Both the position numbers and the translations under genes were made by a program. Below, piece by piece: positions 31,529 through 41,873 of a stretch of 64,000 nucleotides of DNA. A model generated the notes under the pieces. The model made no database searches, was not told the DNA's origin, and was given only the letters and a program-made list of their open reading frames with translations. Each line of letters begins with the position of its first letter. The first letter of the stretch is position 1. The DNA comes from Cryptosporidium bovis (taxonomy: Eukaryota > Apicomplexa > Conoidasida > Eucoccidiorida > Cryptosporidiidae): assembly GCA_009768925.2 (NCBI GenBank), contig VHIT02000027.1:372001-436000 (forward strand). Direction: 5' to 3'.

Positions 31529-33331
31529 TCATCTATAGTTGTATTTGAATTCGTACTTTTCCCTGAGATATTTAAGGATTGATTTGGGAACTTTTTGGGA
31601 GAGAAATTTAGTACTGAAATAATATTCTTCGTTATATTTAATGTACTTAAGACCGAAAATTGGTAGAATTTTCTTTCTAATTAAATAAGAAAACCTTCTA
31701 CACTTTCTTAGTAAGTATTGGCAGCGGTTTTCCTTAAGTCTGGCATTCATACTTACAATATCTCTTCCTTTGATACCTATTTCTTTATTGCTGTATATAA
31801 TTATGATAGTGTTGCTGAGACTCAAATTTGAAAGGATTCTTCTTGCCAAATAGAAATTTGAACTTTTTTCAGAATTATTAACACTTTTTGGATTTACTTC
31901 GGGCTCCGTTTCATCCCCGTTTGATTTGTTTCTCTTTTTCTGATTTACTGGAGTGTGATAACTTAAAAGATAATTTTTTTGGTTCTTTTCACCCTCGAAT
32001 ACTTTTTTTTTTGCTACTAATAGATTTTTTAGCCATAATTCCAAGAGCTGGACTAGATTGAATTTGTCAGGGTGTTCTTCTGCATTAAGCCCTTCATTTG
32101 AATGAAATATAATAAGCAAATTTGAAAATCTATTGTCTATATTGTACTCAAACTGGTAACTTATTTTGTCGATCCAAGGATATTTATCAAGAGATTTTTT
32201 GAAGTCACCATTTTTTGTTATAATTTCCTCAAGAAACCTTGAGACTTTGTATTTTTGGAAATAAGTATGATTTTTAATTGGAAACATGAAGACCAATTTA
32301 TTCCCCATTCTGCTGCTACTAATCTGAAGAATTTTTTTTGTTAGTACTGAATAGGGATGAGAATGGGTGTCCATAATGTTTAATTTGCCATTGTTTGTTT
32401 CAGTACTCTTTGATAAGCTGTTTTTGTCATGTTCAACTTCTTTACGTCTTCTAAAGTGAGATTTTACGAGTTTTGCCACGAAATTTATGTTTAGCTTGCT
32501 TTGTTTATCTAAGACAATTTCCACGTTTTTCAGTCTTCTGTTAAATGAATTACCATAACTATTTGTGAATGATTCAACGTCTAAGCCATGAACACAAGTT
32601 TCAATCTTTCTGTATATATCATTGCCATATTCGTGTCCACTTTGAGTGTTAATTATACTCAAAAATGTTTCCTTCATTATATTGTCAGGCAAAAAGTAAA
32701 TATTTCCTTTATTTTTGAGTTCAAGAAAATATTCGCTCAGAAAATTGCTGTTTATTACAAAACTCATGAAAAAGTCAGAAATATGTTTCAATGTATCGCT
32801 TAAATTTTCAATATTAGGGTTTCTGAGTTCAAGATGATATCTGTCACTCCCAAAGTAAATATGGCTCTCTGTAAAAACACTGTTTAGTTTCTCCAAATGA
32901 TTCTCAAATAAATTGATCATGTATTTTCTAAAGTGAAAACTCAGAAGCATCGAGCATTTCAGTTTTTTATCAATATTACCATAATACATTGGATTTTTTG
33001 AACTACCAAAATCAACTTCTAAATCAAGAATTATTGAAGGTATGCTATTTCTTTTCACCATTCTTATTTTTGTGTTATCGCCAACTGTTACTTGCTTTTG
33101 TTTTGCTTTAACTTTGTTTTCCAAAGTCTCAATTATCTGCTTCAACTTATTGTTTAATTTAAAGTTTTCCTTATTAACCATATTATCAATAGAAATCTGC
33201 TCCAAGTTATTTACGTTTATGTTCGTTTTCATTCTTTCCACCAAATTTTTGTGTGAGAATCCTCTGATTAAAAGTGAGAATAGTCCCACTAATCTTAGCA
33301 ATTTAGAAACCAACATATTTACTAATTTCAT
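31529..33331 (-). CDS. Half-length insulinase-like protein G (N-terminal half only)
   Basis: 600 residues, ATG at 33331, about half of the family's 1100-1300. A signal peptide or anchor lies near residues 6-25 (LVSKLLRLVGLFSLLIRGF). The M16 opening is heavily eroded and has no HxxEH equivalent. Family membership is shown by domain-2 blocks: HPYSVLTKKILQI followed by FMFPIKN and a conserved RFLEEIIT-type helix, and by the end, where NEEYYFSTKFLSQKVPKSILKYL aligns with the inter-domain linker of D (EYYLNGEYLISDIPENILKLL). It stops exactly at that linker, so it keeps domains 1-2 and lacks 3-4. A 600-codon open frame argues it is expressed and selected rather than a decaying remnant. Lys/Asn-rich insertions are present. 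Confidence 0.75.
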   Translation of the reverse strand: MKLVNMLVSKLLRLVGLFSLLIRGFSHKNLVERMKTNINVNNLEQISIDNMVNKENFKLNNKLKQIIETLENKVKAKQKQVTVGDNTKIRMVKRNSIPSIILDLEVDFGSSKNPMYYGNIDKKLKCSMLLSFHFRKYMINLFENHLEKLNSVFTESHIYFGSDRYHLELRNPNIENLSDTLKHISDFFMSFVINSNFLSEYFLELKNKGNIYFLPDNIMKETFLSIINTQSGHEYGNDIYRKIETCVHGLDVESFTNSYGNSFNRRLKNVEIVLDKQSKLNINFVAKLVKSHFRRRKEVEHDKNSLSKSTETNNGKLNIMDTHSHPYSVLTKKILQISSSRMGNKLVFMFPIKNHTYFQKYKVSRFLEEIITKNGDFKKSLDKYPWIDKISYQFEYNIDNRFSNLLIIFHSNEGLNAEEHPDKFNLVQLLELWLKNLLVAKKKVFEGEKNQKNYLLSYHTPVNQKKRNKSNGDETEPEVNPKSVNNSEKSSNFYLARRILSNLSLSNTIIIIYSNKEIGIKGRDIVSMNARLKENRCQYLLRKCRRFSYLIRKKILPIFGLKYIKYNEEYYFSTKFLSQKVPKSILKYLREKYEFKYNYR

Positions 33332-33766
33332 ATCTTTCCTTATTTTATTAGCTGCATGATTATTTTAATTTATATTGCCTTTGCTCATTAATATTTATTG
33401 CACACTAATATTACATCTAAACTGACCTCGTGTTTTCGTATATTATTATTTCAAAATATTTTCGGTCACACTATGTTATCTAAATATTAACAACATTTTG
33501 GATATATTTATAAAAAAAAGACAAAGCAAACACTACTTTTCTATATTTACCAGAAACACCTGTTGATTTGATCTATTTTCAACACTGATTTATATACAAA
33601 TAATAGTTAAATTTAACACAATATTCCTACTAATTCCCTTTTTAGCAAAGAAATAATTACTCCGATACTAACAACCTATACTCTTTAGTTTTAAATCGAG
33701 AAAAATGTTGACTGTATAAATCGTATTTAACAGTAAGTGGTAATTATGGTTAACAATAAGATATTG
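33332..33766. promoter_or_regulatory. Intergenic spacer, promoter of protein G
   Basis: 435 bases, the shortest spacer inside the array. It is AT-rich, with no motif or coding signal that I can support. Confidence 0.4.
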
Positions 33767-36700
33767 TTAATTGAATACTTGGTGGTAAAGTTTGAATGTT
33801 CTTAAATTGTCAAATTTGAATAGGTTGCTCGCGTCTTTAAGTTTAATGAACTTATTTGGAACATATTTTTCAATTTCTTTCTTTTCCTTTATACTTGAAG
33901 AATCTGATACAATTGCTGTAATTACTATTGGTGGATACTTTATAGAGTCTGAAAACCACTTATTGAACTGGTAAAAAGAAAGTGATTTTAGACTCTCAAT
34001 AAGATCATTAGTCCAGTTATAATTAAATGATTTGTTATTTGTCAGTCTAATGTATTCGTTAATGGTGTAATTTGGATCATATTTCTTGGACAGAATCTCT
34101 ATCCGTTCTTCAATCGCTACTTTAAATAGTTCTTCTGAGATAATACCCGGAGATAACTGTGAAACGCATTCAATTAGGGTATTTGTAGTTTGAATAATGT
34201 TAAAACTGTCCGTTTGTATTATAAATGAGTATGTGATCAATCTATCATGTACGTTATTAATTTCAGAATTAAGTTCATAAGCCATTTGTTTTTTTTGTCT
34301 TATGAGTTCAAACAAATGGTCAAAAAACATTTGATTTATAATATAAAGTTTAACCATTGTAGTTGGATCCTCTTTTTTAAAGAATACTGATAATCTTACA
34401 GTATTATGTTTGCATTTGTATTTGTTTTCAAGAAAGAATAATTTGTTCCTATCAGGTGGTATTGAGAACAAGTCAATTAAATCAAAATAATTTTTTGAAG
34501 TTGGTGATCCACAGTACGGTGTTGATTCCTTATTTTGTTTATAAAATAGTTGTTTGTAATAGTATTTTGAATAATTGTCGTTAAGTGGACTGTCTTTTAC
34601 ATACAATAATGCCTTTGAACTATAAAAATCATTGTTTTTATGTTTACCCCTTAAACCTATAATAAATGAATCAAGTGAAGATTTCAGAATGTTAGGAGAT
34701 ATAGATCCCACATATATTCCCTCAAATAAACAATTTTCTTTTAGGAACTCGGCCAAACTTATTATTTCTTTTAATTTGATTTCCCTTAGCAATTCAATGT
34801 AGGCACTGTTTTCCACTATACCATTATTCAGTATCCTCATTTCTGCATCGTTTAGCAGATCCCTTTGAGTCTTCTTCCTATAGAGTTTGTATTGTGACTC
34901 GATTGCGTAGTTTTTCACTTTTATAAATTCCGAATTGCTTATTGAGGATATTGATCTCAGAGAAGTGGAAAAATCAAGGAGAAAAGCAGAAATGTTATTA
35001 AGTCTCCCGTAAAAGAACAATTCTATTCCAATCACGTAATTGGGATAGTAGCTGTTTGAGGTTGGATATATTTGAAACTCAGGATACTTTTCACTATTAG
35101 TTAATATAGGTCTTGTTTTATACTTTACAAGTTCAGTGAGTAAGTGAATTAAGGCGTATGAGTGAGAGGTATTTTTAATGCACAAGTTTTTGAGTTGGTA
35201 TATTTTGGAGGATCTTTCACCATACATAGGAGGTAAAAATGATCTTAGCATAAACATTGATTCGGGGATTATATTTGAAGAAACAAATAGGTAGAAAAAA
35301 CCTTTCCAAATATTTGTTATCTTTAGATCACTTGAAATTTCAAATGTTCTGTTGGTTTTGTTTTTGAAGTTCTCAAATTCAAGGGCAATGTCAAACAACA
35401 AAGGTGGTTTTAAATTAACTATTAACTCAACATTTACAAGGTTATCACTACTATACATATTGGACAAAGCCTGATTTGGGAGATTTAAACTTGAAAAGTT
35501 AATCCCATGTTGAATTTCATTCATAGATCTAATAGGCTCTAAAACATTTTCACAAATGTCCCAAATTGAGTATTTTGTTTGAAAATACCTTTCCTTAATT
35601 CTAAATTTACTTTCCAGCTTGTTTTTATTTAAAATTATCCCGAGTTTGGACGCTTTTCTTTGACATTTTTTTGAATAAAAGTGATGGTCTGAAACCTTTA
35701 TTATGCCCTCCTTATTTAGGTATTTAATGTCAAAGCTACATCCTATGGCCATCACAAACATTTTGTCTAAATTTAAAAAATCAATAAGGTTTTTAAAAAC
35801 ATCTGAAGTAAATTCAGACACATCATACCCCGAATACAAAAAATTTTCGGGATCGGACTTAGAGTGAACATATATTTTAACAATTTCAAATATTTGAATC
35901 AAATTTATATTTTTCTCTAAATCATTAAATTTTGATTTGAAATCACGATTTATTTTAACACAAAATTCATCAATAAAAATAGTGTTTTTTATGGCATTTA
36001 TGTAAAAATATAGTGTTTTAATTACTTTGTCGATTTTTTTGGCTCCATTTTCAGTTAATTGAGTTGAAATAACTATTTGTGAGAAGCCAAGATTTGAATG
36101 AAAGTCTGTAACCGATATACTTCTGCAGTACCCTTTTTGAGAAATAATTTCATTTGTTATTTTACTGGGGGAATCAGAAGATAAAAAAAAAGAGATGTAT
36201 CTTGAAAATGCTCTTATTTCACCAAAGGAATATCCGCTAGGAATTGGAAATACAAGCATCAATTCCTTATTATCCGAATTCATATTCACTTTAATAAATT
36301 TATTCTTAACACCAGAAAACGGATATTCCGGATTAATTGAAAGTTTTTTGGGGTTAGTTTCTACTTCTAATTTTCCACTTTTTATTGAAGAAAAATGTCT
36401 TTTTGAAAGTTCTGATAGTGAATTTATATCCAAATTACTTAGTAAAACAAGTATCATATTATTTGAAACGTAGTAGTTCTTGTAAAATTTTATCATCTCT
36501 TCTCTCACATCTATTCCACTTTCAATAGGTCTTTTATGTAACGTTTGATGGTTTCCATAGTAAAACTTATTGTATATGTGAGTTCTATCGGATATGTCCT
36601 TAAATATGTGCTCCAACAAAGTATAATAGTTGTTAGTTTTTGAGAGAAATTCATTGTTAATTATCTTTATCTCATTAAATAGCAAATCCTCTCTGAATAG

Positions 36701-37099
36701 TGGGTTCTTGAAGAATTCGCAAAACATATCCAAAGTCTGTTCTATAAATGCATTTGGAATGTTCACTGAAAAGTGAGTCATTGTAGAGTCAGTTGCTGCA
36801 TTCGTACTTCCACCTCTCGTTCTAACATACTTACCAAACTCATTTGCTCCTGGATACTTTTCTGTTCCTAAAAAAAGTGCATGCTCCAGGAAATGAGCCA
36901 AGCCATCTATCTCTTTTCCTTCAAAAGCAGAACCTGTTTTAACTACCAAATTCACATTTGTATTTAAGAGATTTTCATTTGATATCAAAAAAGTGTCCAG
37001 TCCGTTCTCCAGTCTCAAGTATCTATACACAGATTTTGAATTATTTGGCTTTCTGAACTTCTCGTCCTCCAAACACTTAAAACTTATATTTGTTTCCAT
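33767..37099 (-). CDS. Active-type insulinase (M16A metallopeptidase) H, no signal peptide
   Basis: 1110 residues from the ATG at 37099; the frame can open at a GTG at 37120 but ATG is preferred. Block VYRYLRLENGLDTFLIS leads to an intact inverted zinc motif HFLEH (69-73) within GLAHFLEHALFLGTEKYPG, with the third ligand Glu at 150, exactly 76 residues on as in insulin-degrading enzyme. The distal motif R934-X6-Y941 (RQKKQMAY) matches the substrate-positioning Arg/Tyr of that enzyme. The residues after HFLEH (GTEKYPGANEF) and NAATDSTMTHFSV are close to the eukaryotic consensus. All features predict a working zinc peptidase of short peptides. Unlike its neighbours it lacks an N-terminal hydrophobic segment, so it is probably cytosolic unless an upstream exon supplies one. 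A perfect TGGCGCCA lies 180 bases upstream. Confidence 0.92.
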   Translation of the reverse strand: METNISFKCLEDEKFRKPNNSKSVYRYLRLENGLDTFLISNENLLNTNVNLVVKTGSAFEGKEIDGLAHFLEHALFLGTEKYPGANEFGKYVRTRGGSTNAATDSTMTHFSVNIPNAFIEQTLDMFCEFFKNPLFREDLLFNEIKIINNEFLSKTNNYYTLLEHIFKDISDRTHIYNKFYYGNHQTLHKRPIESGIDVREEMIKFYKNYYVSNNMILVLLSNLDINSLSELSKRHFSSIKSGKLEVETNPKKLSINPEYPFSGVKNKFIKVNMNSDNKELMLVFPIPSGYSFGEIRAFSRYISFFLSSDSPSKITNEIISQKGYCRSISVTDFHSNLGFSQIVISTQLTENGAKKIDKVIKTLYFYINAIKNTIFIDEFCVKINRDFKSKFNDLEKNINLIQIFEIVKIYVHSKSDPENFLYSGYDVSEFTSDVFKNLIDFLNLDKMFVMAIGCSFDIKYLNKEGIIKVSDHHFYSKKCQRKASKLGIILNKNKLESKFRIKERYFQTKYSIWDICENVLEPIRSMNEIQHGINFSSLNLPNQALSNMYSSDNLVNVELIVNLKPPLLFDIALEFENFKNKTNRTFEISSDLKITNIWKGFFYLFVSSNIIPESMFMLRSFLPPMYGERSSKIYQLKNLCIKNTSHSYALIHLLTELVKYKTRPILTNSEKYPEFQIYPTSNSYYPNYVIGIELFFYGRLNNISAFLLDFSTSLRSISSISNSEFIKVKNYAIESQYKLYRKKTQRDLLNDAEMRILNNGIVENSAYIELLREIKLKEIISLAEFLKENCLFEGIYVGSISPNILKSSLDSFIIGLRGKHKNNDFYSSKALLYVKDSPLNDNYSKYYYKQLFYKQNKESTPYCGSPTSKNYFDLIDLFSIPPDRNKLFFLENKYKCKHNTVRLSVFFKKEDPTTMVKLYIINQMFFDHLFELIRQKKQMAYELNSEINNVHDRLITYSFIIQTDSFNIIQTTNTLIECVSQLSPGIISEELFKVAIEERIEILSKKYDPNYTINEYIRLTNNKSFNYNWTNDLIESLKSLSFYQFNKWFSDSIKYPPIVITAIVSDSSSIKEKKEIEKYVPNKFIKLKDASNLFKFDNLRTFKLYHQVFN

Positions 37100-37562
37100 C
37101 CCAAAGCATTTTACACTCACACAATTCCTTTATTAAATCATAGACCAACTGAACAATACTCAAATTGAAATCTATGCAAACAATTGTGCTGTTAAATTCG
37201 TATATTAGTAGATTTGTTCTGCTACCTTTAACATAACGCTTTTTAATATTATCCTGACAATCTAATTATTAACAAAGTGGCGCCAACATGCAGACATGCA
37301 CGCTTTGTTAAGTACCGAGACAATAAAAATTGATTCACAAAGGTGAGGGGAGAGTATTAAAAACGGTATACTTATTTCTTCTGTGACAAGGCTGATATTG
37401 ATAAAAGCTTAGAGTCAAAACAATGAGAATATATAACGAATAAAGTATCTAGTATTAATCATCACTAATTTAGGATAGTAATAAATCAGAACGGAGATCT
37501 TATAAAGATGTTAAATGTGTTGTTTGAAATTATAACTTGGTGTTTTAATTAAATACCTGATT
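37100..37562. promoter_or_regulatory. Intergenic spacer, promoter of protein H
   Basis: 463 bases upstream of the active-type peptidase H. Apart from the E2F-like palindrome and a small cluster of ATGC-rich words around 37284-37300, nothing stands out. I looked for an upstream exon encoding a signal peptide and saw no convincing one. Confidence 0.45.
37278..37285. promoter_or_regulatory. E2F-like palindrome TGGCGCCA
   Basis: A perfect eight-base palindrome 179 bases upstream of the ATG of protein H. The identical sequence occurs between RPB4 and DBR1 (60162-60169). Confidence 0.5.
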
Positions 37563-40500
37563 TTAAGTCAAAGGTTTTGCGCTTCCAGCTGGTTTTATAA
37601 TTTTAGCGTTGTTCAATTCGAAGAAATCGTTAGTATAGTATATAAAGGTGAAACCTTTGGGAACAGAAGGTTCAGTTTCATCTCCACCATAACTCACAGA
37701 CCTTTGAATAGTGTGCATTAATACAGGTGAGTTATCAAATGTTTTTTTAATGAAATCTATAAGTGTTCTAAATTTTAATGAAGATAGAATTAACTTTTTG
37801 CTTCTGCATCTATTGAAACTGAATCTTTTGTTAATAATTTCATCAATTAAATTATAGTATTCATAATCTTTATCAGATTCATTTTCAAACTTTGCAATAA
37901 AAGACTCTTTAAGAGAGTTAAATAATGAAAGATTCAAAATTTTAATAATACTCTCAAAAATGGAGTTAAATGTTGTTATCGTATTACTGTTAACAATATT
38001 TAAGCTCTCATTTGAAATTGCAGTTATAGAGAAAAATATATAATTTCTGTTAATCAAATTGCTTCCAAGTGAAATTTCAACAGAACCTGTGGTTTTAATG
38101 TATTTTGTGAAAACCAAATTTGCTAGTGCAAAAATAAATTCACCAAGTACTTCGTAATAAGGCTCAAATCTCCCTAGATATATTCCTAAAATTGAAAAGT
38201 TTTTCTGAATAGTTTTTGTTAGTGAAACTTGAAAGTAAAGCTTTGTTTTGGGAGGTAACGATTCCAAGTCAATAATCTGTAAATTTGAAAGTTTTTTTGA
38301 ACTCAGATTACTGTATTTTAAAGGTGACGATCCCGAACACGAGTTCTTTTTAGAATCATTCTTTATATTCAAGCCAATACCCTGATTTGCATATTCCGAC
38401 TCATTTTCTAGAACAAATCCAGTAAATTTAGCCAGTGTTCTCATTGTTCTCTTTATATTTGTAAATGTCTTAAATTTTCTAGCTGTGAGACTTCTGCTCT
38501 TGATGGTTCTAGTTAAACGAGAGAAACCGCTTGCTCTTTTCTTGTTTCGTTCCGTTGACAAGTTTGTTATTGATTTTAAAGAACCACTACCAGGATTCTC
38601 ACCTGGAAAATCTCTTTTTATTTCATAAAAAAAATTGCTGAGGCTACTTTCTGCATCTATTGGACTCAATTTACTATATATAAATCCATTAAAATTGCTG
38701 TGTAAAAATATATTTTTTACAAAATAGGAAAATAAATCAAATTTAATTGACTTTATTTCTTTATATACCTTTTCTGCATATAAATTAAAATTTGAATTTA
38801 AAACTGATAAGTAGATGAGTAAATTTTCCATTTCAAAATTATCTTTGTAATTTTTCAAATAATTTATTGAATTCCTGGCGACTAAAGCAAACATTTGGGC
38901 ATCTAGATTCAGCAAATTATTTATAAGTTCTGAAATAAGTTCCATTCTATGTCCTTTATCAAATATAAATAACAAATTAAGAGCAAATACATTGTTTATT
39001 GCAGAACTTGGTATTGATATGTTCGATTCTGCAGTGAACTTTATATTGGAATATTCATTTATAATTTTAGCTGAAAAATGCCTAACTGACTCTCTAATCA
39101 AAAATAATAAGCTGTAAACAGTAATGGAATTAAGTTCCAGTAATTTTTTAATATGATATGGAAAAGAAAAACTTAAAAACAGTGCAAGGTCGTCTTTTTG
39201 TTCTTTATGGAAAAAGTAATAGATGTGACTAAACACACTAAAGTTTTTGGTTCTTTGTACTGAATTTCCATCAAGTATTTCATTAAGTTTAATTGGTTGT
39301 TTAATATTACCTTTTAAACTATTGCCATTATTTAAATGGTTCATTTGCTCTCTAAATTCACTCTTGTTTATTACACTATCATACGTCATTTCATTGTCTA
39401 TATATGGTGGAAAAATATCCAAACTGTTTGTGAATTCAGTGGGAATACTCTCTAGATAACTCACTAAACACTCATTCATATTTCCAAATAGATAGTTAAT
39501 ACCAAAATAAACTTTATAATTTACTTCTTGTGCGTCTAAGTAACTGGTTAATTGAAATATATGGAAGGTATTTTTATTTGAAATCAAGTTTGAGTAGGAA
39601 GTACAATCTTCCTTATCCTTTATAAATTTTGGAGCTGAATTCATTTGCGAATGAAAAGTAGGCCTTGATAGCAATATCTGAATTGACATGTTTCTAGGGT
39701 TTATTTGTTTGATTATTCTGCTTTCTAGTTCGGAATCGAAGTCCGAAAATTCAAGATGTCCAAATAACAATGAACTAACGGTTCTAGTTCCAAAACTAAA
39801 TAAATTTGAAACAATTTGCTCCGTTTCCAAATATAACTCCCGGTGTTCTCTTAAGTATTTTGCATTATTCAATACAGTAGACTTAGATTTGGTATAGAAT
39901 TCCAAGTTGTGACCCATTTTTTCAACTATTTTTATTGTCGAGAAGAATGATTTGAGAATAAATGGAATCTCATTTATTCCGTCACCAATGAGATTAAAAT
40001 TAATCGACAGATTGGAGTAACCAACTAAATACTGAACCAATATGATATCTATTCTAGAAACAAGATTTTTGCTAATTAGAAGGTTAATTAGGGATTTTGA
40101 ATCGTCTCTTGAATTTATTGTTCTAGACAAGAAAAAAATAGGATCATTCTTGTAAAAGGGAAAAGTATACTCCACAAGGGGGAAAAGTAATGTAATTGAG
40201 TTCTTGTCTTTGTTGTCTGAAATGAATATGCTGTTCAATGAAAACAAATATGGATTCACAATCGCCACTCTAGTAGGCTTCATTGGAGAATATACAGAAA
40301 GATTCTTGTTCGAAATATTGCTGAAAAAATCATTCATCAATTTGCTCAGCCTTTCTAAAGAAAGATTGCTCTTTACCGAAATAATAAGCCTATTTGCACT
40401 GTAATTCTCCACAAAAAAATCCCTAAATGGAGCAGATGCCTCATCAGAATCAGAGTTTTTAATGAAATCTACTGTTTCAAGGTCGTAATAAATGTTTTTT

Positions 40501-41207
40501 GATCTCTTATCACTTGAAGAATGTGGGGATGAAGATAACAAAAGCGAATGAAATAGAATATCGTTCATCCTAATATTTTCCCCAGAAATAAGCTCAGTTT
40601 CTATGGTTTTTATTGAACCAAGAAGAGACTTTTTGGTTATTATTGGATTAGTGAACATATCACCAATTAACTCCAATGTACGTTCAAAAATAGTACATGG
40701 AACAACAAATTCGTAACTGCTATAAACTTGAAAGATATCATATTTGTAAAATCCAGAATTTTCCTTCATAAAATCTTTTAATCCGTATTCCTGTTTATAC
40801 AGGTTTGAAAGACTCATTAATGCTGTCATTAATATAAAAGCTAAACCTCTGAATTTATCAGGCTCATGCACAACTCCAACACCATTAATTATAGAAATTT
40901 CACACTTCTCAACGTTGTTCTCACTAATTAGAATTGACATTAAACCATTTTTCAATTCATATACCTTATATTCAGAGTTTAATCTTGATAAAAAGGTAAA
41001 GGTTGAAGCTGAACTCTTAAAAAAGGTGTCCGCACCTTTATTTAATAACCGGTCAGCTTTCACATTACTGACTTTCACGGTTGAATCCCCCAAACAATTA
41101 CAAAAAAGAATGACATTTTCACCTATCCCAAGCAAACCGCTACCTAATAAGTCAATTATTGCATAAAAGCACAGTATTGCAGACAGGAAAGAGTTATTTA
41201 TGCGCAT
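37563..41207 (-). CDS. Insulinase-like (M16) protein I, degenerate zinc site, secreted
   Basis: 1214 residues, ATG at 41207. A signal peptide lies at about 6-25 (SFLSAILCFYAIIDLLGSGL). The M16 block is EYKVYELKNGLMSILISEN. The zinc motif is replaced by FILMT (124-128) inside GLAFILMTALMS. A strongly basic insertion in the C-terminal half (KKRASGFSRLTRTIKSRS and onward, several Arg/Lys/Thr repeats) is unlike other members and could bind an acidic partner or be proteolytically processed. It ends PKGFTFIYYTND, the shared tail motif. Catalytically dead by inference. It lies between the two active-type genes H and J, so the active genes are not adjacent duplicates. Confidence 0.86.
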   Translation of the reverse strand: MRINNSFLSAILCFYAIIDLLGSGLLGIGENVILFCNCLGDSTVKVSNVKADRLLNKGADTFFKSSASTFTFLSRLNSEYKVYELKNGLMSILISENNVEKCEISIINGVGVVHEPDKFRGLAFILMTALMSLSNLYKQEYGLKDFMKENSGFYKYDIFQVYSSYEFVVPCTIFERTLELIGDMFTNPIITKKSLLGSIKTIETELISGENIRMNDILFHSLLLSSSPHSSSDKRSKNIYYDLETVDFIKNSDSDEASAPFRDFFVENYSANRLIISVKSNLSLERLSKLMNDFFSNISNKNLSVYSPMKPTRVAIVNPYLFSLNSIFISDNKDKNSITLLFPLVEYTFPFYKNDPIFFLSRTINSRDDSKSLINLLISKNLVSRIDIILVQYLVGYSNLSINFNLIGDGINEIPFILKSFFSTIKIVEKMGHNLEFYTKSKSTVLNNAKYLREHRELYLETEQIVSNLFSFGTRTVSSLLFGHLEFSDFDSELESRIIKQINPRNMSIQILLSRPTFHSQMNSAPKFIKDKEDCTSYSNLISNKNTFHIFQLTSYLDAQEVNYKVYFGINYLFGNMNECLVSYLESIPTEFTNSLDIFPPYIDNEMTYDSVINKSEFREQMNHLNNGNSLKGNIKQPIKLNEILDGNSVQRTKNFSVFSHIYYFFHKEQKDDLALFLSFSFPYHIKKLLELNSITVYSLLFLIRESVRHFSAKIINEYSNIKFTAESNISIPSSAINNVFALNLLFIFDKGHRMELISELINNLLNLDAQMFALVARNSINYLKNYKDNFEMENLLIYLSVLNSNFNLYAEKVYKEIKSIKFDLFSYFVKNIFLHSNFNGFIYSKLSPIDAESSLSNFFYEIKRDFPGENPGSGSLKSITNLSTERNKKRASGFSRLTRTIKSRSLTARKFKTFTNIKRTMRTLAKFTGFVLENESEYANQGIGLNIKNDSKKNSCSGSSPLKYSNLSSKKLSNLQIIDLESLPPKTKLYFQVSLTKTIQKNFSILGIYLGRFEPYYEVLGEFIFALANLVFTKYIKTTGSVEISLGSNLINRNYIFFSITAISNESLNIVNSNTITTFNSIFESIIKILNLSLFNSLKESFIAKFENESDKDYEYYNLIDEIINKRFSFNRCRSKKLILSSLKFRTLIDFIKKTFDNSPVLMHTIQRSVSYGGDETEPSVPKGFTFIYYTNDFFELNNAKIIKPAGSAKPLT

Positions 41208-41873
41208 TTCACCTCCTTATACTCAGGACATACAGTATTTCACTCAATCGCGTTCACATAAAATAATAAGATTTACTTATTATTTTTTGAATTCACAGAA
41301 ACGAGGTGACCTAATACTAATTTTCAGGTAGCGCCTTTTCTATATTAAATCTTGACCAAAGGCGTGTACAACTTATATGAAAAATCGCAAAGATATGAAA
41401 ACCATTTTTTTGCCCATATGTTTTGTTTGTTCTAAGATAATACACAGGAAATAAGTGATACACGGACCATGTTACTACATGACATAAAGTTGAGTTACTA
41501 TTATGAATAGATGTCATTTGTCACTAACACATCTCCTATGTAAGTGCACTGCCATACATAAACCGTTGAATTAGATATTTGTCCTTTTTTCTGTACAAAT
41601 AAGATTGATATTGCTTGGTTGTATCATAATTCTTGAATTAACTAATGAAATATCTTTTGTATCCTATCACAGTTCTTATTTAAAACACAAATAACTAGAC
41701 AAATGCACACATGCAGAATTATTATGATTATTGATAAATTAAACTGTCAGAAAGTTGTCACTCCTAAGAATATAGCCTCTAAAAATGATAGTGAATCAGG
41801 TTATAAGTCCTCTCTACATTTTTGAACATTCTGTGCATCCATATTGTCAATATTTTGCAAATCTTAAATAGAC
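41208..41873. promoter_or_regulatory. Intergenic spacer, promoter of protein I
   Basis: 666 bases; AGCGCCTT at about 41330-41337 is a weak E2F-like half-site some 125 bases from the start. A 66-codon minus-strand frame at 41317-41517 overlaps it and is taken as chance. Confidence 0.4.

Noticed and set aside
37100-37120. GTG start adding seven residues to active-type peptidase H
   Set aside because: Nuclear genes of this group start at ATG. The same reasoning moved the starts of protein B (GTG 11301), protein J (GTG 45401) and the secreted protein (TTG 63361) to the next ATG.
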